Made by a program: the position numbers and the translations under genes. DNA of 40,019 nt from Herbaspirillum frisingense GSF30 (GTDB taxonomy: Bacteria > Pseudomonadota > Gammaproteobacteria > Burkholderiales > Burkholderiaceae_D): assembly GCF_000300975.2 (NCBI RefSeq), contig NZ_AEEC02000042.1, forward strand, positions 1 through 40,019. The letters are read 5' to 3'. Below are positions 16,057-25,228 of the stretch, piece after piece. A model generated the notes under the pieces. The model ran no database searches. It was not told the origin of the DNA and saw only the letters and a program-made list of their open reading frames with translations. How positions within the stretch are numbered: position 1 is the first letter of the stretch; every line of letters starts with the position of its first letter.

Positions 16057-17430
16057 TTAAACGCTGCGCGACACCGATGCTGGCGACACGCCGCTCGCGC
16101 CGACACTGTTGGCACTGGCGCCCTGGCCGGCATGCCGGTAGCGCAGCATGAAGATGCCGATCGCCAGCGCCGCCACCAGACCAGGGATGGCGAAGACCAG
16201 GAAGTTCATCTTCAGCGGCAGGGCTGCCGCCATCAGCGCACCGCCCAGCAAGGGGCCGACGATGGCGCCCGAGCGGCCCACGCCGGAGGCCCAGCCCAGA
16301 CCGGTGGAACGGATCGCCAGCGGGTAGAACTGTGCGGTGTTGGCATACAGCAGGATCTGCGTGCCGATGGTGGTGGCGCCCGCCACGATGATGAGCAGGT
16401 ACAGCACCGGCGTGGGGCTGTTGAAGCCCAGCAGCGCAATGGCCACGGTCCCCACGGCGAAGAAGCTGATCACCACCTTGGGCAGGGTGAAGCGGTCGCC
16501 CAGCCAGCCGCCACCGATGGCACCGACCACGCCGCCGAAGTTCAGGGCCAGCAGGAAGGACAGCGAGGAACCCAGGCTATAACCGGCACTGGCCATCAGC
16601 TTGGGCAGCCAGGAACCGAGTGCATACACCATCAGCAGGCAGCAGAAGAAGGACACCCAGATCATCAGCGTACCGACGCTGCGGTCCTGCTTGAACAGGT
16701 CCAGCATGGGTGCACCGGCACCCTTGGCCTCGGCCTGCACCAGTTGCGTATCGGCAGCGATGCCGGCCAGCGGGGCGACTTGCGCCAGCATGGCGCGCGC
16801 CTGCTCATGCTTGCCCTGGCGCAGCAGGAAGCCCACCGATTCCGGCAGCTTCCACAGGATCAGCGGCAGCAGCACCAGCGGTACGGCGGCGGCGAAGAAC
16901 ATCGACTGCCAGCCGAAGTTGGGCAGCATCCAGATGCCCAGGCCGGCACACAGCACGCCACCCAGCGAATAACCACTGAACATGATGGCCACCAGGGTGC
17001 TGCGCAGGCGCTTGGGCGCGTACTCGTTCATCAGCGCCACGGCATTGGGCATCAGGCCGCCGCAGCCCAGACCGGCCAGGAAGCGATACACGCCGAACTC
17101 GGTGGGCGAGGTCGAGAAGCCGCTCAGGAAGGTGGAGACGCTAAAGAGCACGAAACTGATCGCCACGCCCTTCTTGCGACCGATGCGATCGGCCAGCGGG
17201 CCGAAGATGAAGGCGCCGAACATCATGCCGAACAGGGCATAGCTGCCCAGTGCGCCGGCCTGCACCGGCGACAGGCTCCACTCCTTCATCAGCACCGGCA
17301 GCACGGCGCCGTAGATGAACAGGTCATAGCCGTCGAACACCAGCAGCAATGCGCACAGGCACATCACCATCCAGTGGAATTTGGTAAAGCGCGCGCCGTC
17401 GATGATCTGGCTCACTTCCAGGGTCTTCAT
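16057..17430 (-). CDS. benK: Aromatic acid:H+ symporter (MFS), BenK type
   Basis: The 457-aa protein has 12 predicted helices and the aromatic-acid symporter signatures: LLVFDGYDLFIYGAVLP in helix 1, GPLADRIGRKKG in the loop between helices 2 and 3, and GLGCGGLMPNAVALMNEY in helix 4. It imports benzoate or a close relative for the adjacent ben operon. The start has a strong ribosome site (GGAGG), and its complement lies inside the first unit of a 10-bp tandem repeat that fills the spacer to the Rid gene. A terminator follows the gene. Confidence 0.93.
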   Translation of the reverse strand: MKTLEVSQIIDGARFTKFHWMVMCLCALLLVFDGYDLFIYGAVLPVLMKEWSLSPVQAGALGSYALFGMMFGAFIFGPLADRIGRKKGVAISFVLFSVSTFLSGFSTSPTEFGVYRFLAGLGCGGLMPNAVALMNEYAPKRLRSTLVAIMFSGYSLGGVLCAGLGIWMLPNFGWQSMFFAAAVPLVLLPLILWKLPESVGFLLRQGKHEQARAMLAQVAPLAGIAADTQLVQAEAKGAGAPMLDLFKQDRSVGTLMIWVSFFCCLLMVYALGSWLPKLMASAGYSLGSSLSFLLALNFGGVVGAIGGGWLGDRFTLPKVVISFFAVGTVAIALLGFNSPTPVLYLLIIVAGATTIGTQILLYANTAQFYPLAIRSTGLGWASGVGRSGAIVGPLLGGALMAAALPLKMNFLVFAIPGLVAALAIGIFMLRYRHAGQGASANSVGASGVSPASVSRSV

Positions 17431-17440
17431 GGGGTTCTCC

Positions 17441-17490
17441 TCCGTTGTTTCGGTTGTAGTCCGTTGTTGTACGTTGTTGTGCGTTGTTGT
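17441..17490. repeat. 10-bp tandem repeat in the rid-benK spacer
   Basis: Five consecutive 10-bp units read tccgttgttt, cggttgtagt, ccgttgttgt, acgttgttgt, gcgttgttgt; the last three are identical at nine positions. The array lies in the untranslated spacer on the minus-strand ben transcript, and its first unit carries the benK ribosome site. Confidence 0.85.
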
Positions 17491-17520
17491 TATGTCTGAT
17501 GGATCGGGTGCTGCGCTTGC

Positions 17521-17934
17521 CTAGTGCCTGGTCTCCTCGTGTCGCAGATGCGCCACCGCCTTGATCTCGACGATGTAGCCAGGCGCGCCGCCCAGCATGT
17601 GGGCGCCGATGGCGGTCCAGGCCGGCAGCGGATAGCGCGTCAGGTAACGGTTGCGCACCTTGATGAACAGCGGCAGGTCGCGCATGTCGGTGTGGAAGCT
17701 GGTGAGGTCGACGATATCGTCCAGCGTGCCGCCGGCGGTCTCCAGCACCTGCTTGAGGTTCTCGAAGGCCTGCACGATCTGGGCTTCGCGTGGCTCGACC
17801 AGTTGCATGGCGTGGTTGCGGCCGATCTGGCCGGACACATACAGGATGCTGCCCACCAGCACGCCGGGGGCATAACCGATTTTTTCGTAGACGTCTTCCA
17901 TTCCCTTGGGAATGATGGCCTGGCGCTCTGGCAT
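17521..17934 (-). CDS. Rid-family protein (non-RidA subgroup)
   Basis: The 137-aa protein has the YjgF/YER057c/UK114 fold signatures: VGSILYVSGQIG, a central FENLKQVLETAGGTLDDIV and a C-terminal VEIKAVA. In RidA an arginine in a PAR-type motif (R105 of the E. coli protein) holds the imine substrate; here the motif reads PAWTAIG with Trp at 106. It therefore probably lacks enamine/imine deaminase activity and belongs to one of the other Rid groups. Lying between benD and benK, it is likely co-expressed with benzoate genes and may act on a ring-derived intermediate (inference). Confidence 0.88.
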   Translation of the reverse strand: MPERQAIIPKGMEDVYEKIGYAPGVLVGSILYVSGQIGRNHAMQLVEPREAQIVQAFENLKQVLETAGGTLDDIVDLTSFHTDMRDLPLFIKVRNRYLTRYPLPAWTAIGAHMLGGAPGYIVEIKAVAHLRHEETRH

Positions 17935-17984
17935 GGATTGACTCCGTGATCTGTGGATGGTGTGGATGATGTGAATCAGGTGGA

Positions 17985-18773
17985 TCAGCCGTTGTCGCCG
18001 CCGGCCACCGGCAGGACGGCACCGGTGATGTAGCTGGCGTCATCGGAGGCGAGGAAGAGGATCGGGGCGATCTGCTCTTCCAGCGTGGCGTAGCGTTTGA
18101 AGAAGGTGGAGCCGATGACCTGCTGTATCGCCTCCTGCATCCAGCTCAGCTCGCGGGCGTTGTCGCCCTCGGCATTGCGCGGCACGCGACGCGGCGGGGC
18201 CTGGGTGCCGCCAGGGGCGGTCGCCACCACACGGATGCCGCGCTCGCCGTATTCCATGGCCAGCGCGGTGGTCACGGCATTGATGCCTCCCTTGGCGGCC
18301 GAATACGGCACCCGCCGTATGCCGCGCGTGGCATTGGAGGAGACATTGACGATCGTCCCCGCGCCCCGCCGCAGCATATGCGGCAGCACCGCATGCGAGC
18401 TATACAGGGTGGGCATGAGGGAACGGCGGATTTCGTCATCGATCTGGGAGGGTTCGAATTCGGCGAAGGGTCGCATGCGGATGGCACCGCCCACGCCGTT
18501 GATCAGCACGTCGATGCGGCCGAAGCGGGTGATGGCCTCACTCACGGCGGCCTGGGCGCCTTGATAGGTTTCCAGGTCGGCGACGAAGCCGATGCCGCGC
18601 CCGTCCTGCGCCTCGGCCGCCACCTCATGGACGAACTCGGCGCGGTCCACCAGCATCACCCGCCCGCCCTCGGCGGCGATGGCCAGCGCCACCCCGCGCA
18701 GGATGCCCTGGGCGGCGCCGGTGACGACCACCACCTTGCCCTGGAAGCGGGCCTTCACGGCGGCCCCGCTCAT
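17985..18773 (-). CDS. benD: 1,6-dihydroxycyclohexa-2,4-diene-1-carboxylate dehydrogenase, BenD
   Basis: This 262-aa short-chain dehydrogenase oxidises benzoate diol to catechol and CO2 with NAD+. It has the cofactor motif TGAAQGI at the N-terminus, active-site Ser and YSAAK, and the BenD-typical APGGTQAPPRRVPRN. The third glycine of the GxxxGxG motif is replaced by Leu (TGAAQGILRG), which is unusual. The ATG at 18773 overlaps the benC stop (ATGA). The gene order benABCD fits the standard operon. Confidence 0.93.
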   Translation of the reverse strand: MSGAAVKARFQGKVVVVTGAAQGILRGVALAIAAEGGRVMLVDRAEFVHEVAAEAQDGRGIGFVADLETYQGAQAAVSEAITRFGRIDVLINGVGGAIRMRPFAEFEPSQIDDEIRRSLMPTLYSSHAVLPHMLRRGAGTIVNVSSNATRGIRRVPYSAAKGGINAVTTALAMEYGERGIRVVATAPGGTQAPPRRVPRNAEGDNARELSWMQEAIQQVIGSTFFKRYATLEEQIAPILFLASDDASYITGAVLPVAGGDNG

Positions 18774-19801
18774 GCTGCCACCGCCACCGGGGCCGGCTGG
18801 CTGGTGACGAACTTCTCGTAGTAGAAGCTGGCCGGGCTGATGCCCTGGGCCTGGAAGTGCTTCTGCACCGCCTCCACCATCGGTGGCGGACCGCACAGGT
18901 AGACATCCACCGCGCCATCGTGCAGCACCTCGGCCGGCATGTGCTGGGTCACGTAACCCTGGCGCGGATGGGCGGTGGCGGCATCGGCCACGCAGGTGGT
19001 GAAGCTGAAGCCGGGCAGGCGGCGGGCATAGTCTTCCAGGCGCTCCACCAGCACCAGGTCCTGGTCGCGGGTGACGCCGTAGATCATGTGCACCGGCTGG
19101 TCGATGCCCTGGCGCTGCATCTCTTCCAGCATCGACAGGAAAGGCGCCAGCCCGGTACCGCCGGCCAGCATCAGCACCGGCCGGGTCACCGGTCGCAGGT
19201 AGAAGCTGCCCAGCGGCCCGGTCAGGTCGAGTGCATCACCCGGCCGGGCGGTGGCCAGCCAGCTGCTCATCAGGCCGCCCGGCACGTTCTTGATCAGGAA
19301 GCTCATGCGCGCAGCGCCCGAGGCCGAACTGAAGGAGTAGGCGCGATGCTGGTCGCTGCCCGGCACGCCGATGTTGACGTACTGCCCCGGCAGGAAACCG
19401 GGCGCATCGGCTGCCACCTCCAGCACCAGTTCGAAGGCGGCACCGGCAAACCCGGTCACCTCGGCCACCTTGCCGCCGAAGCGGGCGATGCCGGTCTTGC
19501 AGGCGGTGGAGGCGACCGGTACGGCCACCACGCAATTCGACTGCGGCACCATCTGACAGGTCAGCACCAGACCGGATTGCGCCTCGTCGCTGCTCAGGGC
19601 ATCTTCGATGTAGTCATCGCCCAGGTCGTAACGACCGCTCTCGGCGCGGCACTTGCAGGTGCCGCATACGCCATCGGAGCAATCCATGGGCAGGTTGATG
19701 CGCTGGCGGAAGGCGGCGTCCAGGACTTTTTCCTTGGGGCCGCAATCGATGACGCGGGTGACGCCGTCTTCGAAGTTGAGGGCGATGCGGTAGCTGCTCA
19801 T
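18770..19801 (-). CDS. benC: Benzoate 1,2-dioxygenase electron-transfer component, BenC
   Basis: The 343-aa reductase has an N-terminal plant-type [2Fe-2S] ferredoxin domain with cysteines at 41, 46, 49 and 82, then FAD (RAYSFSS) and NAD (GGTGLAPFLSMLE) domains. It passes electrons from NADH to the BenAB oxygenase. It is coupled to benD by a 4-nt overlap and lies 22 nt after benB. Confidence 0.96.
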   Translation of the reverse strand: MSSYRIALNFEDGVTRVIDCGPKEKVLDAAFRQRINLPMDCSDGVCGTCKCRAESGRYDLGDDYIEDALSSDEAQSGLVLTCQMVPQSNCVVAVPVASTACKTGIARFGGKVAEVTGFAGAAFELVLEVAADAPGFLPGQYVNIGVPGSDQHRAYSFSSASGAARMSFLIKNVPGGLMSSWLATARPGDALDLTGPLGSFYLRPVTRPVLMLAGGTGLAPFLSMLEEMQRQGIDQPVHMIYGVTRDQDLVLVERLEDYARRLPGFSFTTCVADAATAHPRQGYVTQHMPAEVLHDGAVDVYLCGPPPMVEAVQKHFQAQGISPASFYYEKFVTSQPAPVAVAA

Positions 19802-19823
19802 TTTCTGTCTCCTGCCGCCGGTC

Positions 19824-20327
19824 TCAGACGTGATAGACGTCGATGACCTGGCGGATATAGTCGTTCTTCAGTGCGATCTTCTTGCGGGCGATGACGAAAC
19901 CACCCGGGGCGCCCGCGCTCTTCCTGAGCGTGGCCAGCACCGTCCCGAAGAACTGGTCGGTGATCTTGTAGCGGTGCGACAGGGTGTGGAAGTTGTAGCG
20001 CACGTCCACGGCGTCATCCCGCTCGGCCAGGATTTCCACGTTGGCGATCATGTGGCTGGTGCGCGGCTCCGGCATGGAGGCGCTGGAACGCTCGGTCTTG
20101 ATGCGGAACACGCGATCTTCCAGGCCTTCCCGGTTGGCGTAGTACATCAGCGAGATTTCGCGCTGCGGGTCCTGGGTCAGTTGGTCGTCGTCGTCCCAGG
20201 CCGGCATCCAGTACTCGACATCGGGGGCGTACAGTTCCAGCCAGGGTTCCCATTCGCGCTCATCCAGGTGGCGTGCCTCGCGATAGAGGAAGGCGCATAC
20301 CGCGCCCAGTTCGACGGTGCTGCTCAT
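19824..20327 (-). CDS. benB: Benzoate 1,2-dioxygenase small subunit, BenB
   Basis: The 167-aa beta subunit of ring-hydroxylating dioxygenases has typical segments [20 protein letters not shown] and [11 protein letters not shown]. It has a structural role in the alpha3beta3 oxygenase. The start overlaps the benA stop by 4 nt. Confidence 0.96.
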   Translation of the reverse strand: MSSTVELGAVCAFLYREARHLDEREWEPWLELYAPDVEYWMPAWDDDDQLTQDPQREISLMYYANREGLEDRVFRIKTERSSASMPEPRTSHMIANVEILAERDDAVDVRYNFHTLSHRYKITDQFFGTVLATLRKSAGAPGGFVIARKKIALKNDYIRQVIDVYHV

Positions 20328-21709
20328 GCTTGTGCTCCTTCCTGTGCCTCTTGCAGCGCGGCGCGCTCCTTGCCGACCGCCTTGCGCATCTGCTCGGTCC
20401 AGTAGTGGTGCTGGCAGACGAACAGGCCTTCATCCTCGCTGCGCTCGCCGCTCAGCTTGGGGTTCATGCCCATCTTGCGGGCGTTCTCGTCGGGGCCTTG
20501 CTTCCACAGCGGGGCGCCACGGCTCATGTCGTTCCAGCGCACGGTCGAACCGGCGTAACCGGCCTGGCAGGCGCGGAATTCTTCCAGGTCATCGGCGGTA
20601 CCCATGCCGGAGACATTGAAGAAATCTTCATACTGGCGAATGCGCAGCCGACGGTCTTCATCACTCTCGCCCTTGGGGCCGAAGCAGAAGATGCTGATCT
20701 CGGTCTTGTCCACGCTGATCGGACGGGCCACGCGGATCTGCGTGCCGAACTGGTCCATCAGGAACACGTTGGGATACAGGCACAGGTTGCGGGTCTGGGC
20801 CACGATGGTGTCGGCGCGGGCCTGGCCGACGCGGGCGGCCAGTTCTTCGCGCTGGTTCCAGATCGGGCGTACTTCCGGGTTGAGGGTATTGGTCCACAAC
20901 AGGATGTGCCCATTCTCGAAGCCATAGACACCGGCCACGGCCTTGCTCCAGTTGTTGGCATCGGTGGCCTTGGTGCCACCTTCCTTGCGGCGGCCCATGG
21001 TGGCCGCGTAGTTCCAGTGCACGGTGCTGACGTGATAGCCGTCGCAGCCGTTTTCCATCTGCATCTTCCAGTTGCCGTCGTAGATGTAGCTGGAGTTGCC
21101 ACGCAGGACTTCCAGTCCGTTGGGCGCCTGGTCGACGATCTGGTCGATGATCACGCGGGTCTCGCCCAGGTACTCTTCCAGCGGCAGCACGTCCTCCGAC
21201 AGGCTGCCGAAGAGGAAGCCCCGATAGCTCTGGAAGCGCGCCACCCGGGTCAGGTCGTGCGAGCCGTCCTTGTTGAAGGAGACCGGGTATTCGGTGGTCT
21301 TCTCGTCCTTCACCTTGAGCAGCTTGCCGCTGTTGCTGAAGGTCCAGCCGTGGAAGGGGCAGGTGAAGCTGCTCTTGTTGCCGTGCTTGCGACGGCACAG
21401 CATGGCACCCTTGTGGGCGCAGGCATTGATGACGGCGTTCAACTGGCCGGTCTTGTCGCGGGTGATGACCACCGGCTGACGACCGATCCAGGTGGTGTAG
21501 TAGTCGTTGATCTCGGGAATCTGGCTCTCGTGGGCCAGGTAGACCCAGTTCGATTCGAACAGGTGCTTCATCTCCAGCTCGAACAGCTCAGTGTTGGTGA
21601 AGATGTCACGACGGCAGCGGAAGATGCCATTGGCCGGGTCTTCCTGCAGGGCGCTGTCGAGCAGGCTGTCGACGGCTTGGTACTTGTCAGCGGCGGCGAG
21701 GGTGTTCAT
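20324..21709 (-). CDS. benA: Benzoate 1,2-dioxygenase large subunit, BenA
   Basis: The 461-aa alpha subunit has the Rieske motif CxH-x17-CxxH (C97, H99, C117, H120) and the mononuclear-iron ligand region [12 protein letters not shown] (D223, H226, H231). It dihydroxylates benzoate to the 1,2-cis-diol. A GGAG ribosome site lies about 10 nt before the ATG. Upstream, a compound hairpin separates it from catA. The benM/benR regulator usually near benA is not in this window. Confidence 0.97.
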   Translation of the reverse strand: MNTLAAADKYQAVDSLLDSALQEDPANGIFRCRRDIFTNTELFELEMKHLFESNWVYLAHESQIPEINDYYTTWIGRQPVVITRDKTGQLNAVINACAHKGAMLCRRKHGNKSSFTCPFHGWTFSNSGKLLKVKDEKTTEYPVSFNKDGSHDLTRVARFQSYRGFLFGSLSEDVLPLEEYLGETRVIIDQIVDQAPNGLEVLRGNSSYIYDGNWKMQMENGCDGYHVSTVHWNYAATMGRRKEGGTKATDANNWSKAVAGVYGFENGHILLWTNTLNPEVRPIWNQREELAARVGQARADTIVAQTRNLCLYPNVFLMDQFGTQIRVARPISVDKTEISIFCFGPKGESDEDRRLRIRQYEDFFNVSGMGTADDLEEFRACQAGYAGSTVRWNDMSRGAPLWKQGPDENARKMGMNPKLSGERSEDEGLFVCQHHYWTEQMRKAVGKERAALQEAQEGAQA

Positions 21710-21736
21710 GGTGCGGTTTCTCCAGGGTGCAAGCCG

Positions 21737-21779
21737 CCCCCCGCGATGGTGGCCATCGCGGCTTCACTGCGGCGGGGGG
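21737..21779 (-). other. Compound hairpin between catA and benA
   Basis: CCGCGATGG-TGG-CCATCGCGG (21741-21761) forms a perfect 9-bp stem. The flanking CCCCCCGC (21737-21744) can instead pair with GCGGGGGG (21772-21779), sharing bases with the inner stem. No T-run follows, so it is more likely an mRNA processing, stability or attenuation element than a classical terminator. Confidence 0.5.
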
Positions 21780-21806
21780 TGGACGAAGTGGCGCCGAAGG
21801 GGCGCG

Positions 21807-22742
21807 TCAGGCCGCCAGACGCGGGCGATCGACGATCTGGTTGTCGGCGCCGTTGACCAGGGCAGTCAGCGAGATGTCGAAGACGATCTCGGCGAACGGC
21901 CCCTCCAGGCCCTCGGCCTTGATGCTGGCGGCATCGGTACGCTCGACCAGCGGCGGCACCAGGCCTTCGCGGGTGGCGTAGGCGAAGTCGTCATAGATCA
22001 GCGGATCGCCTTCGATGTTGATCTGCGTGGTCAGCTTGCGATGACCTTCGGCGGTGACGAAGAAGTGGATGTGCGCCGGACGGTTGCCGTGACGACCCAG
22101 TTCATTGAGCAGGCCCTGGGTGGGACCGGCCGGCGGGCAGCCGTAGGCGGCCGGCATGATGCTGCGGAATTTGTAGCGACCCTGGGCGTCGGTGATGATG
22201 GTGCGACGCATGTTGAACGGCTTTTGCTCGCCGGTCGGGTCGAAGTGCGAATAGAAGCCCTTGGTATTGGCATGCCAGACTTCGACCTGCACGCCCGGCA
22301 GCGGCTTGCCGTCGGCACCGTAGACGGTACCGTGCATGATGATGGTCTGGCCGGCCTGGTCACTGCCGTCATCCAGGCGGGCAAAGCCCTGCTCCACCGG
22401 AGCACCGGCGACGTAGAGCGGACCTTCGATGGTGCGCGGGGTACCGCCGGTGATGCCCAGGGCGGCATCTTCGGCATCCATGCGCATGTCCAGGAAGCGG
22501 TCCAGGCCCAGGCCCGGCGACAGCAGGCCGGCCTCGCTGGAGGCACCCAGGCGGTTGATGTAGGCCACGCCGGCCCAGTATTCGTCGGACGTGATTTCCA
22601 GGTCTTCGATGGTCTTGAACAGGTCCGAGAGAATGCGATGCACGATCTGCTTGGTGCGCGGGCTACCGCCTTCGGTGTCCAGGCCGCTGGCCAGACGCAG
22701 GAAATCTTGTACTTCGGGGGTGCTGAAAATCTTGGCTGCCAT
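21807..22742 (-). CDS. catA: Catechol 1,2-dioxygenase, CatA
   Basis: The 311-aa intradiol dioxygenase opens catechol to cis,cis-muconate using Fe(III). The four iron ligands fall at Y164 (GFYSHFD), Y200 (MPAAYGCP), H224 and H226 (PAHIH), the numbering known for the Acinetobacter enzyme. The N-terminal helical dimerisation region is complete. A ribosome site AGGAG precedes the ATG, 50 nt after catB. Confidence 0.97.
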   Translation of the reverse strand: MAAKIFSTPEVQDFLRLASGLDTEGGSPRTKQIVHRILSDLFKTIEDLEITSDEYWAGVAYINRLGASSEAGLLSPGLGLDRFLDMRMDAEDAALGITGGTPRTIEGPLYVAGAPVEQGFARLDDGSDQAGQTIIMHGTVYGADGKPLPGVQVEVWHANTKGFYSHFDPTGEQKPFNMRRTIITDAQGRYKFRSIMPAAYGCPPAGPTQGLLNELGRHGNRPAHIHFFVTAEGHRKLTTQINIEGDPLIYDDFAYATREGLVPPLVERTDAASIKAEGLEGPFAEIVFDISLTALVNGADNQIVDRPRLAA

Positions 22743-22792
22743 GGTTGAGTCTCCTATTGGATTTATCGATCGGGGAAAGTGATTTTTTTGTT

Positions 22793-24007
22793 TTATCCGA
22801 CCAGTGCGGTCGGCCTCGCTGCTGTCACTGTGGTCACGGTAGCGCCTTGCCTGCGGTCGCGACGGAAGTATTGCACACGCTCTTCATCGAGCACGATGCC
22901 AAGGCCGGGGCCTTGCGGAATGGTGAGGTGGAAGTCCTGGTACTGCAGGGGCGTGGCCAGGATTTCCTCGGTCAGCAGCAGCGGCCCGAACAGTTCGGTC
23001 CCCCACTGCAGTTCGCGGAAGGTGGCGAAGGCGTGCGCCGAGGCGATGGTGCCGATGGCGCCCTCCAGCATGGTGCCGCCGTAGAGTTCGATGCCGGCGG
23101 CGTCGCCGATGGCGGCCACCTGCTGGGCGGCGCGCAGGCCACCGGATTGCTCGATCTTGATGGCAAAGACGTCGGCGCCGCCGATGCGCGCCAGAGCGAA
23201 GGCCGAGGCCGGGCCGGTCAGCGATTCATCGGCCATCACCGCGATGGCATGCTTGCCCTTCAGGCGCGCCAGCGCCTGGGGCGAGGCCACCGGTTGCTCC
23301 ACCAGTTCGCAGCCAGCATCGACCAGGCCGGCCAGGCCGCGCTGGGCTTCCAGTTCGCTCCAGGCCATGTTCACATCCACCCGCACCGTACCGCGGTCAC
23401 CCAGAGCCTTCTTGATGGCGGCGACGTGGGCGACGTCGGCGTCGACCTCGCGCCGGCCGATCTTGAGCTTGAAGATATTGTGGCGACGCTGGGCCAGCAT
23501 GCGCTCGGCTTCGTCGATGTCCTTGGCGGTATCACCCGAGGCCAGGGTCCAGGCCACCGGCAGGCTGTCGCGGGCCGGTCCGCCCAGCAGCTGCGAGACC
23601 GGCAGGCCGGTGCGCTGGCCCAGGGCATCGAACAGCGCGGTCTCGATGGCGCACTTGGCGAAGCGGTTGTCCTGGATGGCCTTGTTCAGGCGTGCCATCA
23701 GGGCTGGAATGGCGCTGGCGTTGGCCCCCAGCAGCAGGGGTGCGAAATAGGTATCGATGGCCAGCTTCATGCCCTCGGGCGACTCCGCGCCGTAGGCCAG
23801 GCCGCCGATGGTGGTGCCCTCGCCCACACCGACACTGCCGTCGGAGCAATACAGGCGTACCAGCATCAGGGTCTGCCCGTTCATGGTCGCCATCGACAAT
23901 TGATGGGGGCGGATGGTGGGCAGATCGACCAGGAAGGTCTCGACCCGCTCGATGCTCGCCGGGGCTGCCGAAGTGTGAAGGTGTTGTTGGGTGTCCATGG
24001 CTTGCAT
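22793..24007 (-). CDS. catB: Muconate cycloisomerase, CatB
   Basis: The enolase-superfamily enzyme converts cis,cis-muconate to muconolactone. Key residues are visible: KLKIG with Lys180/Lys182, metal ligands in RVDVN (D211), VEQP (E237) and MADES (D260/E261), and Lys284 in FAIKIEQSGG. I place the start at 24007 (404 aa); 23998 is also possible. A longer reading from 24058 would put coding sequence across a likely CatR operator and has no family support. It is divergent from catR. Confidence 0.95.
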   Translation of the reverse strand: MQAMDTQQHLHTSAAPASIERVETFLVDLPTIRPHQLSMATMNGQTLMLVRLYCSDGSVGVGEGTTIGGLAYGAESPEGMKLAIDTYFAPLLLGANASAIPALMARLNKAIQDNRFAKCAIETALFDALGQRTGLPVSQLLGGPARDSLPVAWTLASGDTAKDIDEAERMLAQRRHNIFKLKIGRREVDADVAHVAAIKKALGDRGTVRVDVNMAWSELEAQRGLAGLVDAGCELVEQPVASPQALARLKGKHAIAVMADESLTGPASAFALARIGGADVFAIKIEQSGGLRAAQQVAAIGDAAGIELYGGTMLEGAIGTIASAHAFATFRELQWGTELFGPLLLTEEILATPLQYQDFHLTIPQGPGLGIVLDEERVQYFRRDRRQGATVTTVTAARPTALVG

Positions 24008-24056
24008 TGAACACCCGAAAGCCCTGCCATTGCCAACACCAAATACATCTAGTTTC

Positions 24057-24071
24057 ATACCTTTTTTATAT
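24057..24071. promoter_or_regulatory. LysR-type operator in the catB-catR gap
   Basis: ATAC-N7-ATAT matches the CatM/BenM consensus ATAC-N7-GTAT at 7 of 8 fixed positions. It lies midway in the 135-bp divergent gap, suiting muconate-dependent CatR control of catB and autoregulation. Confidence 0.5.
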
Positions 24072-24142
24072 AGTTTTGCAGCGCACCCAAAGAAATCAAA
24101 GAATTAGACATCTTTTGTTCCCGTGCGATATGATTTTTGGCC

Positions 24143-25096
24143 ATGGACATCAGACAACTGAAATACTTCGTCGCCGTCGCCAATACGCGCAACTTCACGC
24201 GGGCCTCGGAGCAGCTGCACATTGCGCAGCCCCCCTTGAGCCGCCAGATCCAGCTGCTGGAAGAAGAGCTGGGCGTGCAGCTGCTCCTGCGCAACAGCCG
24301 CCCGCTGCGCCTGACCGAGGCCGGCCGGGTGTTCTACGAGCAGGCGCTGCAGATCCTCAACCGCCTGGAGCAGCTGAAGAACGCCACCCAGCAGATCGGC
24401 CTGAACCAGCGCCAGACACTCTCCATCGGCTTCGTCGCCTCGACCCTCTACGGTGGCCTGCCGGTGCTGGTACGCAAGCTGCGCCAGCACTACCCGGAGG
24501 TGGATATCCAGTTGCTGGAACTGACCTCGATGCAGCAGTTCGCGGCCCTCAAGTCGGGGCGCATCGATATCGGCTTCGGCCGCATCCGCAGCAACGACGC
24601 CACGGTGGCGCGCATCGTCCTGCGCGAGGAAAAGCTGGTACTGGCGATCCCGCCCTCCTTCCCGCTGGCGGCCAGCCACCAGCGCGTGAGCCTGAAGGAA
24701 GTGCATGGCCAGAAGCTGATCGTCTATCCCAAGGAGCCGCGTCCCAGCTTTGCCGACCACATCCTGAGCCTGCTCAACGACCAGGACATCCACCCCGCCG
24801 AAGTGCACGAGGTGCGCGAAATCCAGACCGCCCTGGGCCTGGTGGCGGCGGAGTCGGGCCTGTGCCTGATCCCGGCCTCGGCGCGCCTGCGCAATGACCT
24901 GCATTACCGGCTGATCGACGACCCGCGTGCCACCTCGCCCATCATCCTGACCCACCGCATCAACGACAACGCCTGGTACATCGAGGCCGTCAAGCAATTG
25001 GTGGCGGACATGTACGCCGAGCGCCCGGCCTGGCTGGACATCGAGACCAGCTCCTTCCCGGCCACCGGCTTCCCGAATCCCGAGCGGCGCGATTGA
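24143..25096 (+). CDS. catR: LysR-type regulator of catechol genes, CatR
   Basis: The 317-aa protein starts at the ATG at 24143 (MDIRQLKYFVAV). The helix-turn-helix covers about residues 18-40 (FTRASEQLHIAQPPLSRQIQ). The C-terminal effector domain resembles CatR/CatM/BenM, which respond to cis,cis-muconate. The divergent placement against catB is the classical arrangement. With no other benzoate regulator here it may also affect benABCD downstream of catA. Confidence 0.9.
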   Translation: MDIRQLKYFVAVANTRNFTRASEQLHIAQPPLSRQIQLLEEELGVQLLLRNSRPLRLTEAGRVFYEQALQILNRLEQLKNATQQIGLNQRQTLSIGFVASTLYGGLPVLVRKLRQHYPEVDIQLLELTSMQQFAALKSGRIDIGFGRIRSNDATVARIVLREEKLVLAIPPSFPLAASHQRVSLKEVHGQKLIVYPKEPRPSFADHILSLLNDQDIHPAEVHEVREIQTALGLVAAESGLCLIPASARLRNDLHYRLIDDPRATSPIILTHRINDNAWYIEAVKQLVADMYAERPAWLDIETSSFPATGFPNPERRD

Positions 25097-25228
25097 GGGC
25101 CGTGGTGGTGCTGCTGTGGTGCTGTGGTACAGCTGTATGCGGGCTTCATTGATGCACTGCGCTGTCGTCCCAGGTTGACATCCTCACCGGCACACGCCTA
25201 CACTCGGCTGTGCGAATAAAGGATTAAT

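Noticed and set aside
15877..17499. 540-codon plus-strand open frame across benK
   Set aside because: Mirror of the benK coding strand, with no ribosome site or family similarity.
20273..21856. 527-codon plus-strand open frame opposite benA
   Set aside because: Antisense to a Rieske dioxygenase subunit with all iron ligands intact.
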